A stretch of DNA of 64,000 nucleotides, from positions 156,695,534 to 156,759,533 of the forward strand of contig NC_134574.1 of NCBI RefSeq assembly GCF_050947875.1, given 5' to 3'. Positions 1-12,690 of this stretch are shown piece after piece. The notes under the pieces were generated by a model. It made no database searches and was not told the DNA's origin. It saw only the letters and a list, made by a program, of their open reading frames with translations. This DNA comes from Dermacentor variabilis (Eukaryota; Arthropoda; Arachnida; Ixodida; Ixodidae). The position numbers and the translations under genes were made by a program. Every line of letters starts with the position of its first letter. The stretch's first letter is position 1.

Positions 1-2450
1 GGGCGCATGGAGAGAGACAAAAATAATTCGCTGTTTCAAACAAAGGTTGGTTTTCTCATTTTAGAGTGTGCGGTATGCCGCGCGAAGCCGGAAGGGCTTG
101 TTCTAGTTTCTTCCTGTGTCCCCTGTCCCGCTTCGCGCTGTACCAAACTGTCTAAATAAAACAAAGGTAGCTTCGTTAACGTGAACTTGATGCGAGCGTG
201 TCGAGTCGGAATCGGGCCGACCCAACCCGACCCGACAGCGTTCACACGCATCTTGCTAAGCGGGTTGAGCGTATATCAAGCGCACTCCTTGCGGAGCGGT
301 CGACACAACTCGCCTCGACCCGCTACAGCGCTTACGTGAATCAGACGACCGGGTTTCGGTCCGACCAGCCGACTCGACCCGACTTTATCGAGTTTACGCA
401 AACTCGAGCGTAACCGCGTTTACACACGCACATACGTGCGTACACGCACGCATATACGAACGCAAACGCACCGCGAGCGCGCAAATCCCGCAACTGGCAC
501 CCCCCTAAAACAAACACGCGCGAACCATGTCACGACCCCCCGCAATAGTAACATCACGTCTCACCTGAAACGCGCGCCGAACCACTCCTGCTTTGCATCG
601 GGTGTCACTCGTTCGTTTCTTCTCTTCTCACTCGCGTTTGTGCGTGCGCTCGCGCGCATGCGCACGTACACACACATAAACGAACACGCGCAGGAGGAGA
701 CGTCGTCACTCCCGTATCCACCACAACAAGTCGCGGGCCACGCCACAACACACCACGACCACTACGGACGCTTAACGCGACAGTGGCCACAAAACGAGAG
801 CCAGGCTCCACCAGCTCCCGCGTTTTCACTGGTACAACCCGCACCCTCGCATCCAACACGTCGGGAGGCTCAAGCCGACGCCGCCAAATATCGAAGACAG
901 TGCTCTCGAACAAAAACCCGCAAACGTCGATTAGGCAAGGAGGAGACGCGGAGACAACTCGTGCACACGCAGTCGGCGGTGTACAAAGGAACGAATGCGC
1001 GCACGCGCTAATGTCATCCGAACGGCGACACGCAAAGGCTATCAGAGAAGAGGAAGAAGAAAGAAGAAAAGAAAGCCAGCGTGACACGAGTGGACCGCGG
1101 GTTTCGTGTCCGAGGGTTGTGATCTTTAGCGGCGTGCGCGCCCTTAGCACACCGGGTTGTCCCGGAAAGCATGTGAAGCCAGAGACGACGAAGACGAGAG
1201 AGAGAGAGGGTGTTGGGACATGGCTTACACTAAGGGAAAAAAAATATATATAGAAGCCTTGTATTTGATATTAAACACAACTCTCGCAAATGCGCGTGTG
1301 GACGTATGTGCACGTGGGGCCGAAAGAATGTGTCGGGTAAAAGAGTAAGCCAGTATGAAGTAGAACAGAAGTGAGCACAGTCGATGCTCTTAGAAGATCG
1401 TATTGCTGTCCATGCGTGTATCAAATTCTTTTTTTTTTTTCCCATTCTAACTTATTATTTGTATTCCCGAGATTAATTTATGAATGCCGAAGAGCTGCCG
1501 AAGATACTGATTGATTGTTTATCCTCTCGCGCAATTAAAAAAAGAAAGAGAGCAAGAGAAAGAAGAGATGACGGATCATAATAGATTAAAAGGAGTTGCC
1601 AGCTTGCATCGTCATTGTCCCACTGCCTTGCGGGTACCTGGACTAACCCGCGGCCAAAGCTGGGTATAAGGAGTGAATGAGCAACACATCGAGGGGTGGG
1701 GTGCATGGGAAGGTCAAAGGACTGCGGAGAGCTTTACAATAACTTGCGTCCATAATTACTGACGCGTCATACTTGCAACGCGACAACGGGCGATATTCAA
1801 TTGGGTATTTGACAAAGTTCAAGCGATATAACTTTTAGAGCTATGCTATTGATCGATTATTATTCCTATTGATGAATTCATGGGTTGATCACGATAATTA
1901 TTATTTTTTTCATTCATAGGTTCAGGTCACACGAGCAAAATCAGGCAAGCGCCAATTCAATTGACGTCCAAATTCTTCGAGAATACATCGTGCGAAGAGA
2001 TATGGGCTAAAAGCGGAATCAACATCATCGATTAGGCCCATAAGCTTCCACAAGGCAGTTGTGTACAACCAGACATAAACGTACGCAAGGAAAAGACACT
2101 GAACTTGGTCTGGGTGTCAACATATGCCCGTTTCGCTATAATTCAACAGCCAGGAACGGTATAACAGACTGGGTGCTACAGTTAAGACTGTACCCGAGAG
2201 CATGCGACTCTTGGTATTCGACTGCCTTGCCAAATAACGTTGGCTTTGGTTTTGTGAATCTGCGATTAGTGTTTACTTCACGACATCGCGTGGCAACTGT
2301 ACGGTCTTCACTTGCAGGTAGATTAATAGTGTGTGCCGTGTTTTTTTTTTTTTCTGTTAAATATAACTTGTTCTCTCTTACCGCGTACTTGGTAATGTAT
2401 GAATTTGTTATTAGCCCATTCTGCTCTATAATGCATTGGGAATTGAAGGT
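1..2450. other. Left single-copy flank, no gene recognised
   Basis: About 190-1200 is GC- and CpG-rich. It holds several open frames of 60-190 codons on both strands, but they overlap one another, are rich in Arg, Thr and Pro, and show no domain I recognise, so I do not call them. An NRF-1-like word (CGCGCATGCGCA) lies at about 652-663. From about 1700 to 2450 the sequence is AT-rich with nothing recognised. A CGACCCGAC-rich patch at about 200-420 resembles 15850-15930 and may be a decayed repeat. Confidence 0.5.
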
Positions 2451-2475
2451 AAATAAATAAATAAATAAATAAATT
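2451..2475. repeat. (AAAT)n microsatellite
   Basis: About six AAAT units follow a short AT-rich stretch. This is a simple repeat in the single-copy left flank. Confidence 0.9.
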
Positions 2476-2875
2476 TGAGCACCTCAGCGGTGAATAGGTT
2501 TGTGGTAATTTGCTAATTACCTCTAAGAATAATTGAAGGCAACTTGCAATAGGATGTACAATGACTCTCCGGAAGAAATACATTAATCAACAGAACGCTG
2601 AATTCCGCAGTCAAAATAAAGCGGACCGTTACGTCTGGGGAGGGCGAGGAGGAGGGGGTTCTTGATCAAAATTTTGGCAACTGTGACTGAAAACTTGAAA
2701 CTGACTATTGCGCTACGATGTTTGCAATGCCGAGTCTGAACAGCAGCCTTCAGTTTTGAGGTTACGCATCGAGGAAATTCGTATTTCTTTTTTATTGATC
2801 TATTTCTTTTTTGGCGCAGAACGGGCGATTTCCGTGTATTCAATCGTGAGTGCATGGATATACAAAATGTAATGC

Positions 2876-2876
<1 letters not shown>

Positions 2877-2911
<35 letters not shown>
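2877..2911. repeat. (GA)n microsatellite at the left edge of the duplicated segment
   Basis: About 17 GA units. Homology to the second copy begins ten bases to the right, at 2921, because the right-hand contig starts there. The right-hand contig therefore begins just beside a microsatellite, a common place for an assembly to break. Confidence 0.9.
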
Positions 2912-2916
<5 letters not shown>

Positions 2917-3200
2917 CAAAACGGGAAGAAGTGCTGCGTGAAGGCTTCTGCAAATGCGCACGCGGGCACACAGGCTATAACGAGAAGTTGGAAGCAGGTT
3001 TCAGAAAATGCCGTCACAAAGTTCGCATGCCTGCGCGACACACGAGCGCTATGCGGGCGACACGATGGGCGCGCGAAGGGCGGAAGTGACAAAAGAGAGA
3101 GAGAGAGAAAAAAAAATAAGTAAACAAATAGATAAAACAACCGAAGGAACGAGTAAAACCGAGGCACACGGTCACACACGATGGATAGTCGGATGCCTAC

Positions 3201-3204
<4 letters not shown>

Positions 3205-3258
<54 letters not shown>
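3205..3258. repeat. (CT)n microsatellite, copy 1
   Basis: About 27 CT units. The matching tract in copy 2 (29155-29177) is less than half as long, so this locus differs between the two copies. Confidence 0.9.
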
Positions 3259-3261
<3 letters not shown>

Positions 3262-3995
3262 CTCCTCTCCCCTCGAGAGCCGTATACACCGCGGCATCCG
3301 CGCAGCTAAAGCTGACCGGCGGCGCACCCGAGAGGCACGCACACACGGGTGACACGTCGGCCGTCGTCGACGTGTGTCCGTCTGACGTCCGTCAATCCCT
3401 TCCCTCCCCCTCCCCCACCCTTTGGCGCGTACAAACAGAGACGGAGGCTTCTGAATGTCAGGCCCCAGCGGTCGCGCGAGCCGGACAGGTCAGCGCGACC
3501 GCGCCGCGGGAGGTCCATCTGCAGCCTGCGGCGGCGGCAGGCGCCGAAGCACACGCGCGCGTGCTGTACGTACTGTACGTGCTGTGCGTGCTATACGTCA
3601 CTGCAAAGAGATTCGCGGGCGTTATGAGCGAATACGTGGGGCGTCCTAGCGAACAGTTCTGCGAAGTTATTCCTAACAACAACAACAAAAAAAAAAAAAA
3701 AAGATCGGAGATGCGAAGATAAAGAGGATCTCCCCCCCCACTCCACCCCAGATAAATGTTCTTCGAGCGTAGGGGGGACGCGTAATCACGAAATCCGGTG
3801 ATAGAGGATTTCGCTGAAATATGATTCGTTTGAGGAACACGCTGCAGCTGGTTCAGGCCAGTCGACACTTTAAGGTCAGGGTCACCTAACAACGCGCGCA
3901 GGCAACAAGAACACCTTTATATGGACGTTTAAGCTGCGCTCGCATAGTGTAGGACACGAGCGCACAAGCGAACACAAACACACACGAGCTGAAAC
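3259..3995. other. GC-rich stretch, no gene recognised
   Basis: CpG-rich sequence with C-rich runs near 3400-3420 and a poly(A) run near 3690. Open frames here are arginine-rich, overlap on both strands and change length between the two copies, so I do not support a gene. The copy 2 counterpart is 29178-29897. Confidence 0.5.
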
Positions 3996-4127
3996 GTATG
4001 TATGTATGTATGTATGTATGTATGTATGTATGTATGTATGTATGTATGTATGTATGTATGTATGTATGTATGTATGTATGTATGTATGTATGTATGTATG
4101 TATGTATGTATGTATGTATGTATGTAT
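3996..4127. repeat. (TATG)n microsatellite, copy 1
   Basis: 33 units of a perfect tetranucleotide. The copy 2 tract (29898-30029) is also 132 bases. Equal length is notable because most other microsatellites in the segment differ between copies. The repetitive MYVC and YIHT reading frames over it are artefacts of the repeat. Confidence 0.95.
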
Positions 4128-5610
4128 TTGGAACGCGAGTGTGCAAGCGTGTTGGCCGAGAATACGTCTTGCCTGTTCGCGTGGGTACGTTAATGCTTAT
4201 ATGGTGGTGAGCGCGCTTGTAGTCAAATGACCATCGGGCGCCTTCCCATAACTTTTCCGTTGACACCGACAACACTCATTCCAAAGAGGCCTCCCAAGGA
4301 AGAAGCTCAAAGAATCTTTAGCAAACTGCGTCAGGAACCTTCCGGAAAGCTACAGTGCCGGCAGAAGCTCGGCGACATAAATTAAAAAGCAATATCTAAC
4401 TCGCTTTGTCATCGCCAGCGAGGTCCGCAGCTATAGAGATTTAAAGCATATGAATGCGCGGAAGCAAGTTATAAAAAACACCGCAGTCTGGAATTCAAAA
4501 AAAAAAAAAAAGAACAAGGAGAGGAAAAAGCGAAAGCAACACATTCGCATTCGTTTTCTGTTGAGGCAGGTTCCGAAGAGGTCAGCTCGATGTAAGGGCA
4601 CCGAAGGCCACACATCCATTTTTTTTTCTTTTTTTCGAGCATAACGCTCAGCTAAGTCAGGCGCCTCAATGGCAACGAGCAAACCGAATACCGACCTCCC
4701 GATGGTCAGGCAGATCGCAACAACGGCCACGACGGGACAATCCCTCAGACGTCACTCACCAAAGGAAAAAATAAAAGAACGGGGAATGAGCAAAAGGCAG
4801 GAATAACGGCGCACTCGGGGAGTGCTTCGGAGTGTTCGACGGCGCCACCTACCGGACGAGCCCATAGCGGTCCGCGTGCTCATTAACGAGGTCGCTCGCG
4901 GTCCAGACGTGTTGTGACGGGCGCTTGTTAGCGTTGCAAAGCGAGCACGTTCGGTGGCCTTTTCACGCGGGCGCGCATCAGGACGGTCGCTGTTCATCGG
5001 TCGACGCGTCTAACGGTCAGTGTGAACTCTCGGATGTATACGCGACAAGAAGGCGCGAGAGAGACGTCGCAGGAATGACCTCGCAGCGAGGAAGGGAATC
5101 GTTGGAACTCTTTGCGATACCGCTTGTCCAGCAGGTATAGTACACGCAGGTCGTTTGTTGCTGGATTGGATGGAAGATTGGGGTTTTTAACGTGGAAGAT
5201 AATATCGAAGGAAACGCAAACAGCGAGAAATGGAGGCGACAATATTGTAACAATAGAAGAACACGTTACGTAAATAGGTCCGTAAGGTACTGCTTTAGTT
5301 CTTACACGAGGAGAGAATCCACACTTTCACCTGAAGATACTCTTGTTTCGCGGGAATATAGAATGTGAAAAAGAAAAAAAGAACGGTATATGAGGCAAAG
5401 AAGATTGAAGCTGTACACGATAGCGAGTTGACATCATCGTATATATGTGCGAACGCGTGTGTGCGTCTTTCACTTCGCCTTTACGCTCAGCTGCCATCCC
5501 TTCATCGCCTTGTAGGCGTACTGATGTTGTTTACAGAAGGGACAAACGGAATAATAGCCCATCGAACAGCCGCAATGTAAACGAACAGCCGCAAGGAAGC
5601 GCAATAGAAA
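4128..5610. other. Intergenic stretch, no gene recognised
   Basis: Mixed-composition sequence with short A- and T-runs near 4500 and 4620. No domain, RNA gene or transposon terminus was recognised. The counterpart 30030-31515 is nearly identical, differing by small indels and substitutions. Confidence 0.5.
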
Positions 5611-5727
5611 CTTAGATTTAGACGCACGTTAAAGAACCCCAGGTGGTCAAAATTTCCGGAGACCCCCACTGCCGCGTGCTTAATATTCAGATCGTGGTTT
5701 TGACACGTAAAGCCGCATAATTAAAGA
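5611..5727 (+). repeat. Tick SINE, 3' fragment, copy 1
   Basis: Carries the body of the SINE family seen intact elsewhere in this window: CACGTTAAAGAACCCCAGG, then GGTCAAAATTTCCGGAG, then a CACGTAAAGCC-type 3' end. The tRNA-like head is missing, so it is a truncated, probably inactive copy. I recognise the family as tRNA-derived and common in ixodid ticks (Ruka-like), from memory. Confidence 0.8.
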
Positions 5728-5822
5728 AAAAAGTCTATATATTAAGGCGCACTGCAAGAAGGCAAACTTCCCAGGCGCAAAGAAAGCAAGAGGACGAAGC
5801 AACTTGGCATTACGCACGGAAG

Positions 5823-5826
<4 letters not shown>

Positions 5827-5854
<28 letters not shown>
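5827..5854. repeat. (CT)n microsatellite, copy 1
   Basis: About 14 CT units. The matching tract at about 31732-31764 is slightly longer and interrupted. Confidence 0.85.
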
Positions 5855-5857
<3 letters not shown>

Positions 5858-5889
5858 TTCTATCGGGGAAAGTAAGTAAGCCAAGGCTA

Positions 5890-5941
5890 ACATAGCAGGT
5901 AGGAGGAGGAATAAACTTTATTAGTAGAAACATAGCAGGTA
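5890..5941. mobile_element. Very short transposon-tail insert with 12-base direct repeats, copy 1
   Basis: The 12-mer ACATAGCAGGTA occurs at 5890-5901 and again at 5930-5941. It brackets 28 bases containing GGAGGAGGAATAAAC and TTTATT, which resembles the 3' end of tick LINEs. It could be a severely 5'-truncated insertion with target duplication, or only a small local duplication. Confidence 0.4.
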
Positions 5942-6780
5942 AAAAAAAATTAATATCACGAACAGGAGTCACAAGATCAAACGGCTGAACAGATGGAACA
6001 GGTGTCATAAGATCAAGCATGACGAAATGAAAGTTGGAGCGAAGCGGTCAAGATAGCACGCCAACGAAGACGCAGATAGGCTCGAGAACGCCCAAAGCGC
6101 AGGCCAGTGCGAAGGGACGGCATTTCTGTTGTGTTCAAAGGGCCCCTTGATGATCTTCTCGATGACACTCAAATGGTCACGAGGGTACCCACGTCACGGC
6201 CCGTGTAGGTCACGAAAAGGTTGCCATCGGACACACACACACACACGCTCTCAGCACTTATATACCGTTGTGTGACCTCTCGTGCATTATATAGTAATGA
6301 ATGTCGCCATGAGTGTGCTTCAGAATCAACTCGTACGCGATCATGCAGGGGTATTCGCGGATGTAAGGACCATGCAGAACCCATAGACGATGGTTGTCAA
6401 TGTACGCTGTAATAGCCGAACGCTCAGGGAAAGCTATTCGCTTTATTGGAGAAATGATGAACTTGGAGGCGCACATGTATGCTGCAGTGGGAACATTTAG
6501 GTAGCGTTCGTTGCTTCATCGCTATAAGTCCGTGCAGAATCGAGCCGTCAACCAGTACGTCTCTGATGGTAGAATAACTGGCTTTACGTATAAGCCGATT
6601 TGTCATAGTGCGCTGTCTGCAGCGGCGCGAGGGCCGGAGTGGAAAGTGACTGCCATCCTCCTCTACCACAGCCGCCACAGGGAGAGTAGGGCGAGAGGGG
6701 GAAGAAGAGGAAGGTTGTCCTTCCCGAGTGCTCCACGAGAGGTTTCAATTGTTGGGCCACGCCAAAAAGCTCTTGCACGT
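5942..6780. other. Intergenic stretch, possible old LINE tail, no gene
   Basis: On the minus strand, about 6170-5942 has a weak open reading in two frames and ends at the AATAAA-containing insert, so it may be a decayed transposon 3' end. At 6413-6440 an inverted pair (AATAGC and GCTATT) recurs in diverged form at 23159-23182. Nothing else was recognised. Counterpart: 31853-32689. Confidence 0.4.
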
Positions 6781-6916
6781 GCGCTGTAAATTAATTCACA
6801 CCATTAAAAATGAACAAACGTGTAACTTGGTCTATACTCACACCCCTACACTTTTATGGGGTGTAAGGGTGTTAGTAATAAGTCAATTACCACCCTTATT
6901 TAACTTTCAGGGGAGT

Positions 6917-7004
<88 letters not shown>

Positions 7005-7118
7005 AAAGGCAGGGAGGTTAACCAGACTGAGTCCAGTTTGCTGCCATACACGTGGGAATGGGGAGAGAGAGCATGAGTCTATCGCACTTTAACAAGGGGA
7101 GTAAATTATCTTACAGTG
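6781..7118. mobile_element. MITE A, interrupted by a LINE tail, copy 1
   Basis: The left terminus near 6781 (GCTGTAAATTAATTCACAC) is approximately the inverse of the right terminus (AATTATCTTACAGTG, ending near 7118). The interior carries CACCCCTACAC and GGGGTGTAAGGGTGTTAG words in inverted arrangement. A relative with the same layout lies at 60179-60300. The element is split by the LINE tail at 6922-7094. It is non-autonomous and encodes nothing. Confidence 0.6.
6909..7107 (-). mobile_element. LINE 3' tail with 13-base target duplication and (GA)n, copy 1
   Basis: The 13-mer AGGGGAGTAAATT lies at 6909-6921 and 7095-7107. Between them is a minus-strand LINE 3' end with the family core GGCAGGGAGGTTAACCAG and a terminal (CT)n on the LINE strand, seen here as (GA)n at 6921-7001. 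The fragment is strongly 5'-truncated. The target duplication shows that the (CT)n lies at the element's 3' end and so probably arrived with it. Confidence 0.8.
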
Positions 7119-7617
7119 TCACAACAGGCGCGATGGAAATAGTTGGCGCTCGACGACAAACGCGCCCGTGAAGTCGGTTTATACTCCGTCTCGCAAGGCA
7201 TTTGCGGCACCGTCGAAGCCGCAATCCTCCGTTAGCCAATAGGAGGGCCGAATGTCCCTCGATGTGTGTTCATCCGCGCCGCGTCGTCTGCAAACCACCG
7301 CGCAATTACGGTACACCACGTTCATGCACAAAGGTCCTAAAAAGTCACGTATCACTGTAACGTATCACGTGCCAGCCAATAAATAGGGCTCTCTAGTTCC
7401 GCCTAAAGATCAGAGAGTTACGCCCGGAACTATATTCCGTTGTGGAGAGAGATCGTCTGTGTACCTACCACCCCTCGTACCTTCGACAGTGCTGCAAATG
7501 ATTTGCGAGATGGAGTGAAGAAAACGGCGAATCGACACGGAATCCGCGGTGCAGCATCAACACGCCAGTTTTACCACAGGGTGTTATTAAACACGTTCAA
7601 CTCTGTGAATAGGCCGG
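7119..7617. other. Intergenic stretch, no gene recognised
   Basis: Mixed-composition sequence without a recognised coding, RNA or transposon signal. Counterpart 33034-33535 is nearly identical. Confidence 0.5.
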
Positions 7618-7900
7618 CACTCTTTCATCCCTGTGTCCTCAACCTTTGGGGCGTATCTTTTTGTCCCGCACCAATAATTGTCATCTGTATGTACCTTGCG
7701 TGTCTTTTTTACCGTTTCTTGAAGTTGCGTGTCCAGGACTTCCAGGTCCCGAATGGCACACCCGTTACAAGCGTTACGTTACTTTCCTGTCAATAATGCC
7801 ACGCTACAAGCGTAACGTGGCATTATTGACAGGAAAGTATATAGCGAGCGCAGCGTTCCCAAGAAGTTTCCAAAGCTGTCCGCGAAAGCACGAAAAATAG
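7618..7900. mobile_element. Diverged MITE B relative with a perfect hairpin, copy 1
   Basis: Shares the order of motifs seen in MITE B at 26522-26752: CACTCTTTCATCC, CTTTGGGGCGTATCTTT, TTGTCCCGCACC, and later AGGAAAGTATATAGCGAGCG. Inside it lies a 23-base perfect inverted repeat, 7781-7803 and 7816-7838, with a 12-base loop. Diverged and non-coding; right boundary uncertain. Confidence 0.5.
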
Positions 7901-7904
7901 CCGC

Positions 7905-8228
7905 GCGACTATAACGTTGCGTGTATTCGCGTGCTTCTCCCGTGCTTGAAAAAACGCTTTTATGTGGCACGCATTGAGCAACAGAATTCTGTATAGGGAA
8001 TTTTTCATGTTGCTCTACAATTTTCCCATTCATACTTTTCATCTAGTCGTAATACTTGAGAAGTTAATTAATTAGCGAATACTAATTATGTAATTCGGCG
8101 GAAGGCAAGAAATAAATAATCTGAGTATCTCCAGGCGACTGGCCAACAACATACCTTGGATCTGTCCAGCCTACTTGGCATTTGCATATCTTTAATGTTT
8201 GGCTCAAGTTACGCGGGACACCCGGTAT
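7905..8228 (-). mobile_element. Tick interspersed repeat C (terminus GGGTGTCCCGCG), copy 1
   Basis: On the minus strand it starts ATACCGGGTGTCCCGCGTAAC and continues through ATATGCAAATGCC, GGAGATACTCAG and TAATTAATTAACTTCTC to a region with GTTGCTCAATGCGTGCC. I recognise this as a frequent tick interspersed repeat, from memory. It encodes nothing visible. The mechanism is unknown to me. Confidence 0.6.
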
Positions 8229-8879
8229 ATTCAGCAAAGAAAAAAAAAAGGTGTCGGTCGAGATCCCCGCACGCGCGCTCAAGCTTTGCAACTGCGTCGT
8301 CGACACTCGACCAATTTCCAGCTATGACTGGGCGACAACTCTCCGCGCCTCGCGCACGTCTCGCACTGCCAGAGCAGCCAGCCGTCGATCGGCGACTCAT
8401 TAGCGCCGCTGACCCTCCCTATAACCGAACGAAGCAGACAAGCCAACCAACCAACCAACCAACCGCCAGTGGGCCCGACTCGGCCCAGCGGTTCGCTTCC
8501 TCCGGCGCTTCTCAAGACCGGGTCTCGTAATGGGCGAACGGGCCGGGCTGCAAGGTTACCGCGCCGGGACCTTGAACGCGCGAGCCTCGGGAGACGCGCG
8601 TGCCTTGTCGAGGCATTGGACAACGGCGCCGGAACCCGCCGAGTCATGAGCGCTAATGCGGCCGCGACCTCCCGCATCCCCCTCCGTCCACCTTTCTCTC
8701 TCCCTGCCTCTCTCTGCGTTCCGTCTCTGCATCTTGAGTTCGCGCCTCGTAATACTATAACGGTTCTATAGCGGGGCACATTCACAACGCGCGATGGTAG
8801 TGTTCGCCGCTTGTCTCAGGGATGGTAAATAGCCACGAACGGAAGGGGGAAGAGAGGAAAAGGGGCGAGAAAGGATAAG
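8229..8879. other. GC-rich stretch, no gene recognised
   Basis: CpG-rich with a short (CCAA)n at about 8444-8464. Long frames on both strands are arginine/serine-rich and break or change frame between the copies, which argues against coding. It could contain a CpG-rich regulatory region, but no transcript evidence exists here. Counterpart: 34150-34799. Confidence 0.45.
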
Positions 8880-9016
8880 AAGGGAGTCCAGTTTGCTACC
8901 CTCTCTTTTACTCCCTTCTTTCTATTCCCCTTCTCCCTGCCCCCCTAGCGTAGGGTAGACAACCGGGCGCTTCAATGATTAGCATTCCTGCCTTCCTTTT
9001 ATCTCTCTCTCTCTCT
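8880..9016 (+). mobile_element. LINE 3' tail, plus strand, copy 1
   Basis: Plus-strand version of the LINE tail: pyrimidine-rich CCCTTCTTTCTATTCCCC, a GTAGGGTAGACAACCGG block, then CCTGCCTTCC and a terminal short (CT)n. The (CT)n is short here (about 9001-9016) but long in copy 2 (about 34921-34962). A second, inverted tail-like piece follows at about 9047-9070. Confidence 0.55.
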
Positions 9017-9400
9017 ACGCAATGCGAAGGAGGTTACGCGATGAAAAGAAAGAAAGGAAAGGCAGGGAAGCAATAGCAGTGAGAATACGTGGGGTTGCCC
9101 ATATCATGCCTATACAATCGGCCACTGAGGTCAGTAGTTGTCACAAACTGTCCCCGCGTCGATTTGACCAGTTTACTTAGCTGAGACCAAGCTGCCGTTC
9201 TGTTGGACACTGTCGAATGCCACAGTATTTTTCAAATTCGTGATCTCTTAGGCCGTGAGTCGGCTCGCCTGCCGGCTGCAGCCCTTCTCTGATCGGCTCT
9301 GATCCTCTGGCTGGCGAACGTGGCGGAAGTTGACGACCTCCAGAAAGCACCCATGTTCAGGCAGCATTTTGCACGTCGAATGTGCCATAAAGAGTGCACC
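9017..9400. other. Intergenic stretch, no gene recognised
   Basis: Nothing recognised. The block 9363-9414 is replaced by an RTE fragment in copy 2. Confidence 0.5.
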
Positions 9401-9539
9401 AGTTAACGTTAGCCAAGTTGTTCAACGATGAAAAAAAAATATATATAAGCAGGGTGCAAGATAGAATTTTGAGACTTACGGCGTTCTGTCGTCAACTTTT
9501 TCTTCTTTTTTTAAAACAAAGCTTGGCTAATGTGAGCTG
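9401..9539. mobile_element. Small inverted-repeat element D, copy 1
   Basis: Left end AGTTAACGTTAGCCAAGTTG and right end (read on the minus strand) AGCTCACATTAGCCAAGC are imperfect inverted repeats about 140 bases apart. A related terminus, CAGCTATAACGTTAGCCAAG, occurs at about 18288. It is non-coding. In copy 2 the left end has been lost to the RTE insertion. Confidence 0.5.
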
Positions 9540-9578
9540 GAACGCACTTTGTATACAAGCAGCTGCAGTTCTGCATTC

Positions 9579-9593
9579 AGTGCATGCCGTTAA
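9579..9593. other. Empty target site of the copy 2 SINE
   Basis: AGTGCATGCCGTTAA is the uninterrupted site, matching the 15-base target duplication that flanks the SINE in copy 2 (36561-36575 and 36777-36791) with one difference. Confidence 0.85.
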
Positions 9594-9669
9594 GCGGGGC
9601 ACTGGGTTGCCGTAAGATGACGAACGGACGGACAGCCAAATGAACAGACACACACACGCACAACGACAG

Positions 9670-9671
9670 CC

Positions 9672-9746
<75 letters not shown>

Positions 9747-9765
9747 GAGACAGACGGACAGACAG
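9670..9765. repeat. (CAGA)n microsatellite, copy 1
   Basis: About 24 tetranucleotide units with a few interruptions at the right end. The counterpart in copy 2 (about 36867-36888) has only a handful of units. Confidence 0.9.
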
Positions 9766-9785
9766 CATAGATAAATAGGCAACAT

Positions 9786-9902
<117 letters not shown>

Positions 9903-9969
9903 CCGTGTGTTGCGTTCGGAAGCTAAACCCCACGAATCAATCGGCGACAAACAACTGGACCACCAGGGA

Positions 9970-10115
9970 GGGTATTCTGTAAGACCTAGTGGACTGTCCA
10001 TTTCGGCCGCTGCTAATTGGCTAGGGTCGCTCGTCTCCTCCTCTCTCATACAGCTGCACCCAATCAGCAGTGGCCGAAATGGTCAGTCCACCAGGTGGAC
10101 TCTTACAAAATAACC
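9970..10115. mobile_element. MITE E (about 146 bases, long terminal inverted repeats), copy 1
   Basis: Left half GGTATTCTGTAAGAC, GTGGACTGTCC, ATTTCGGCCGCTGCTAATTGG is mirrored by the right half CCAATCAGCAGTGGCCGAAAT, GGTCAGTCCACC, GTCTTACAAAATAACC-like sequence. The arms are about 50 bases with a short spacer. A foldback-type non-autonomous DNA element is the best reading. No target duplication was established. Confidence 0.65.
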
Positions 10116-12358
<2,243 letters not shown>

Positions 12359-12690
12359 GCGCGTAGCCAGGGTTTTTTTTTTTTTTTTTCGGGGAAGGTG
12401 GCCAAGGCTGCATTTCGGGGTAGGCTAAAGCCCCCATTATAATTCCCTGTTCAGTTTCCCATGCTTGGTGCGTAATAATACAATTATTACCTTGAGCAGG
12501 CCCTTGATCTGCGCGAAGGTGTCTACCATCCAGTACTTGTCTGGGGCGGGCGTTCGAAGGATATGCGCCTTTGTTCATCGGCGACGTGCCAGGCATAAAA
12601 GGGAGCAGAGCGCCCGCTGGAAAAATTTCTGAGGGGGGGGGGGGTGCTGCAGCCCGGTAGACCCCCCTGCCTTCCTGGCTACCCCAGTGC
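12359..12690. mobile_element. Candidate repeat with GTAGCCAGG ends, copy 1
   Basis: Starts GGCGCGTAGCCAGGG followed by poly(T), and ends with a G-run (about 12630-12642) and CCTTCCTGGCTACCCC, so the ends are inverted GTAGCCAGG. This arrangement is familiar from interspersed repeats of many invertebrates, but I cannot name the family. Lengths of the T- and G-runs differ in copy 2. Confidence 0.4.

Noticed and set aside
436..1253. Long overlapping open frames in the GC-rich left flank
   Set aside because: They lie on both strands in several frames, are low-complexity (Arg, Thr, Pro), lack recognisable domains, and have no splice or promoter context that I can defend.
3998..4230. Open frames of repeated MYVC or YIHT residues over (TATG)n
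   Set aside because: A four-base repeat is open in all frames; the protein is a by-product of the microsatellite.
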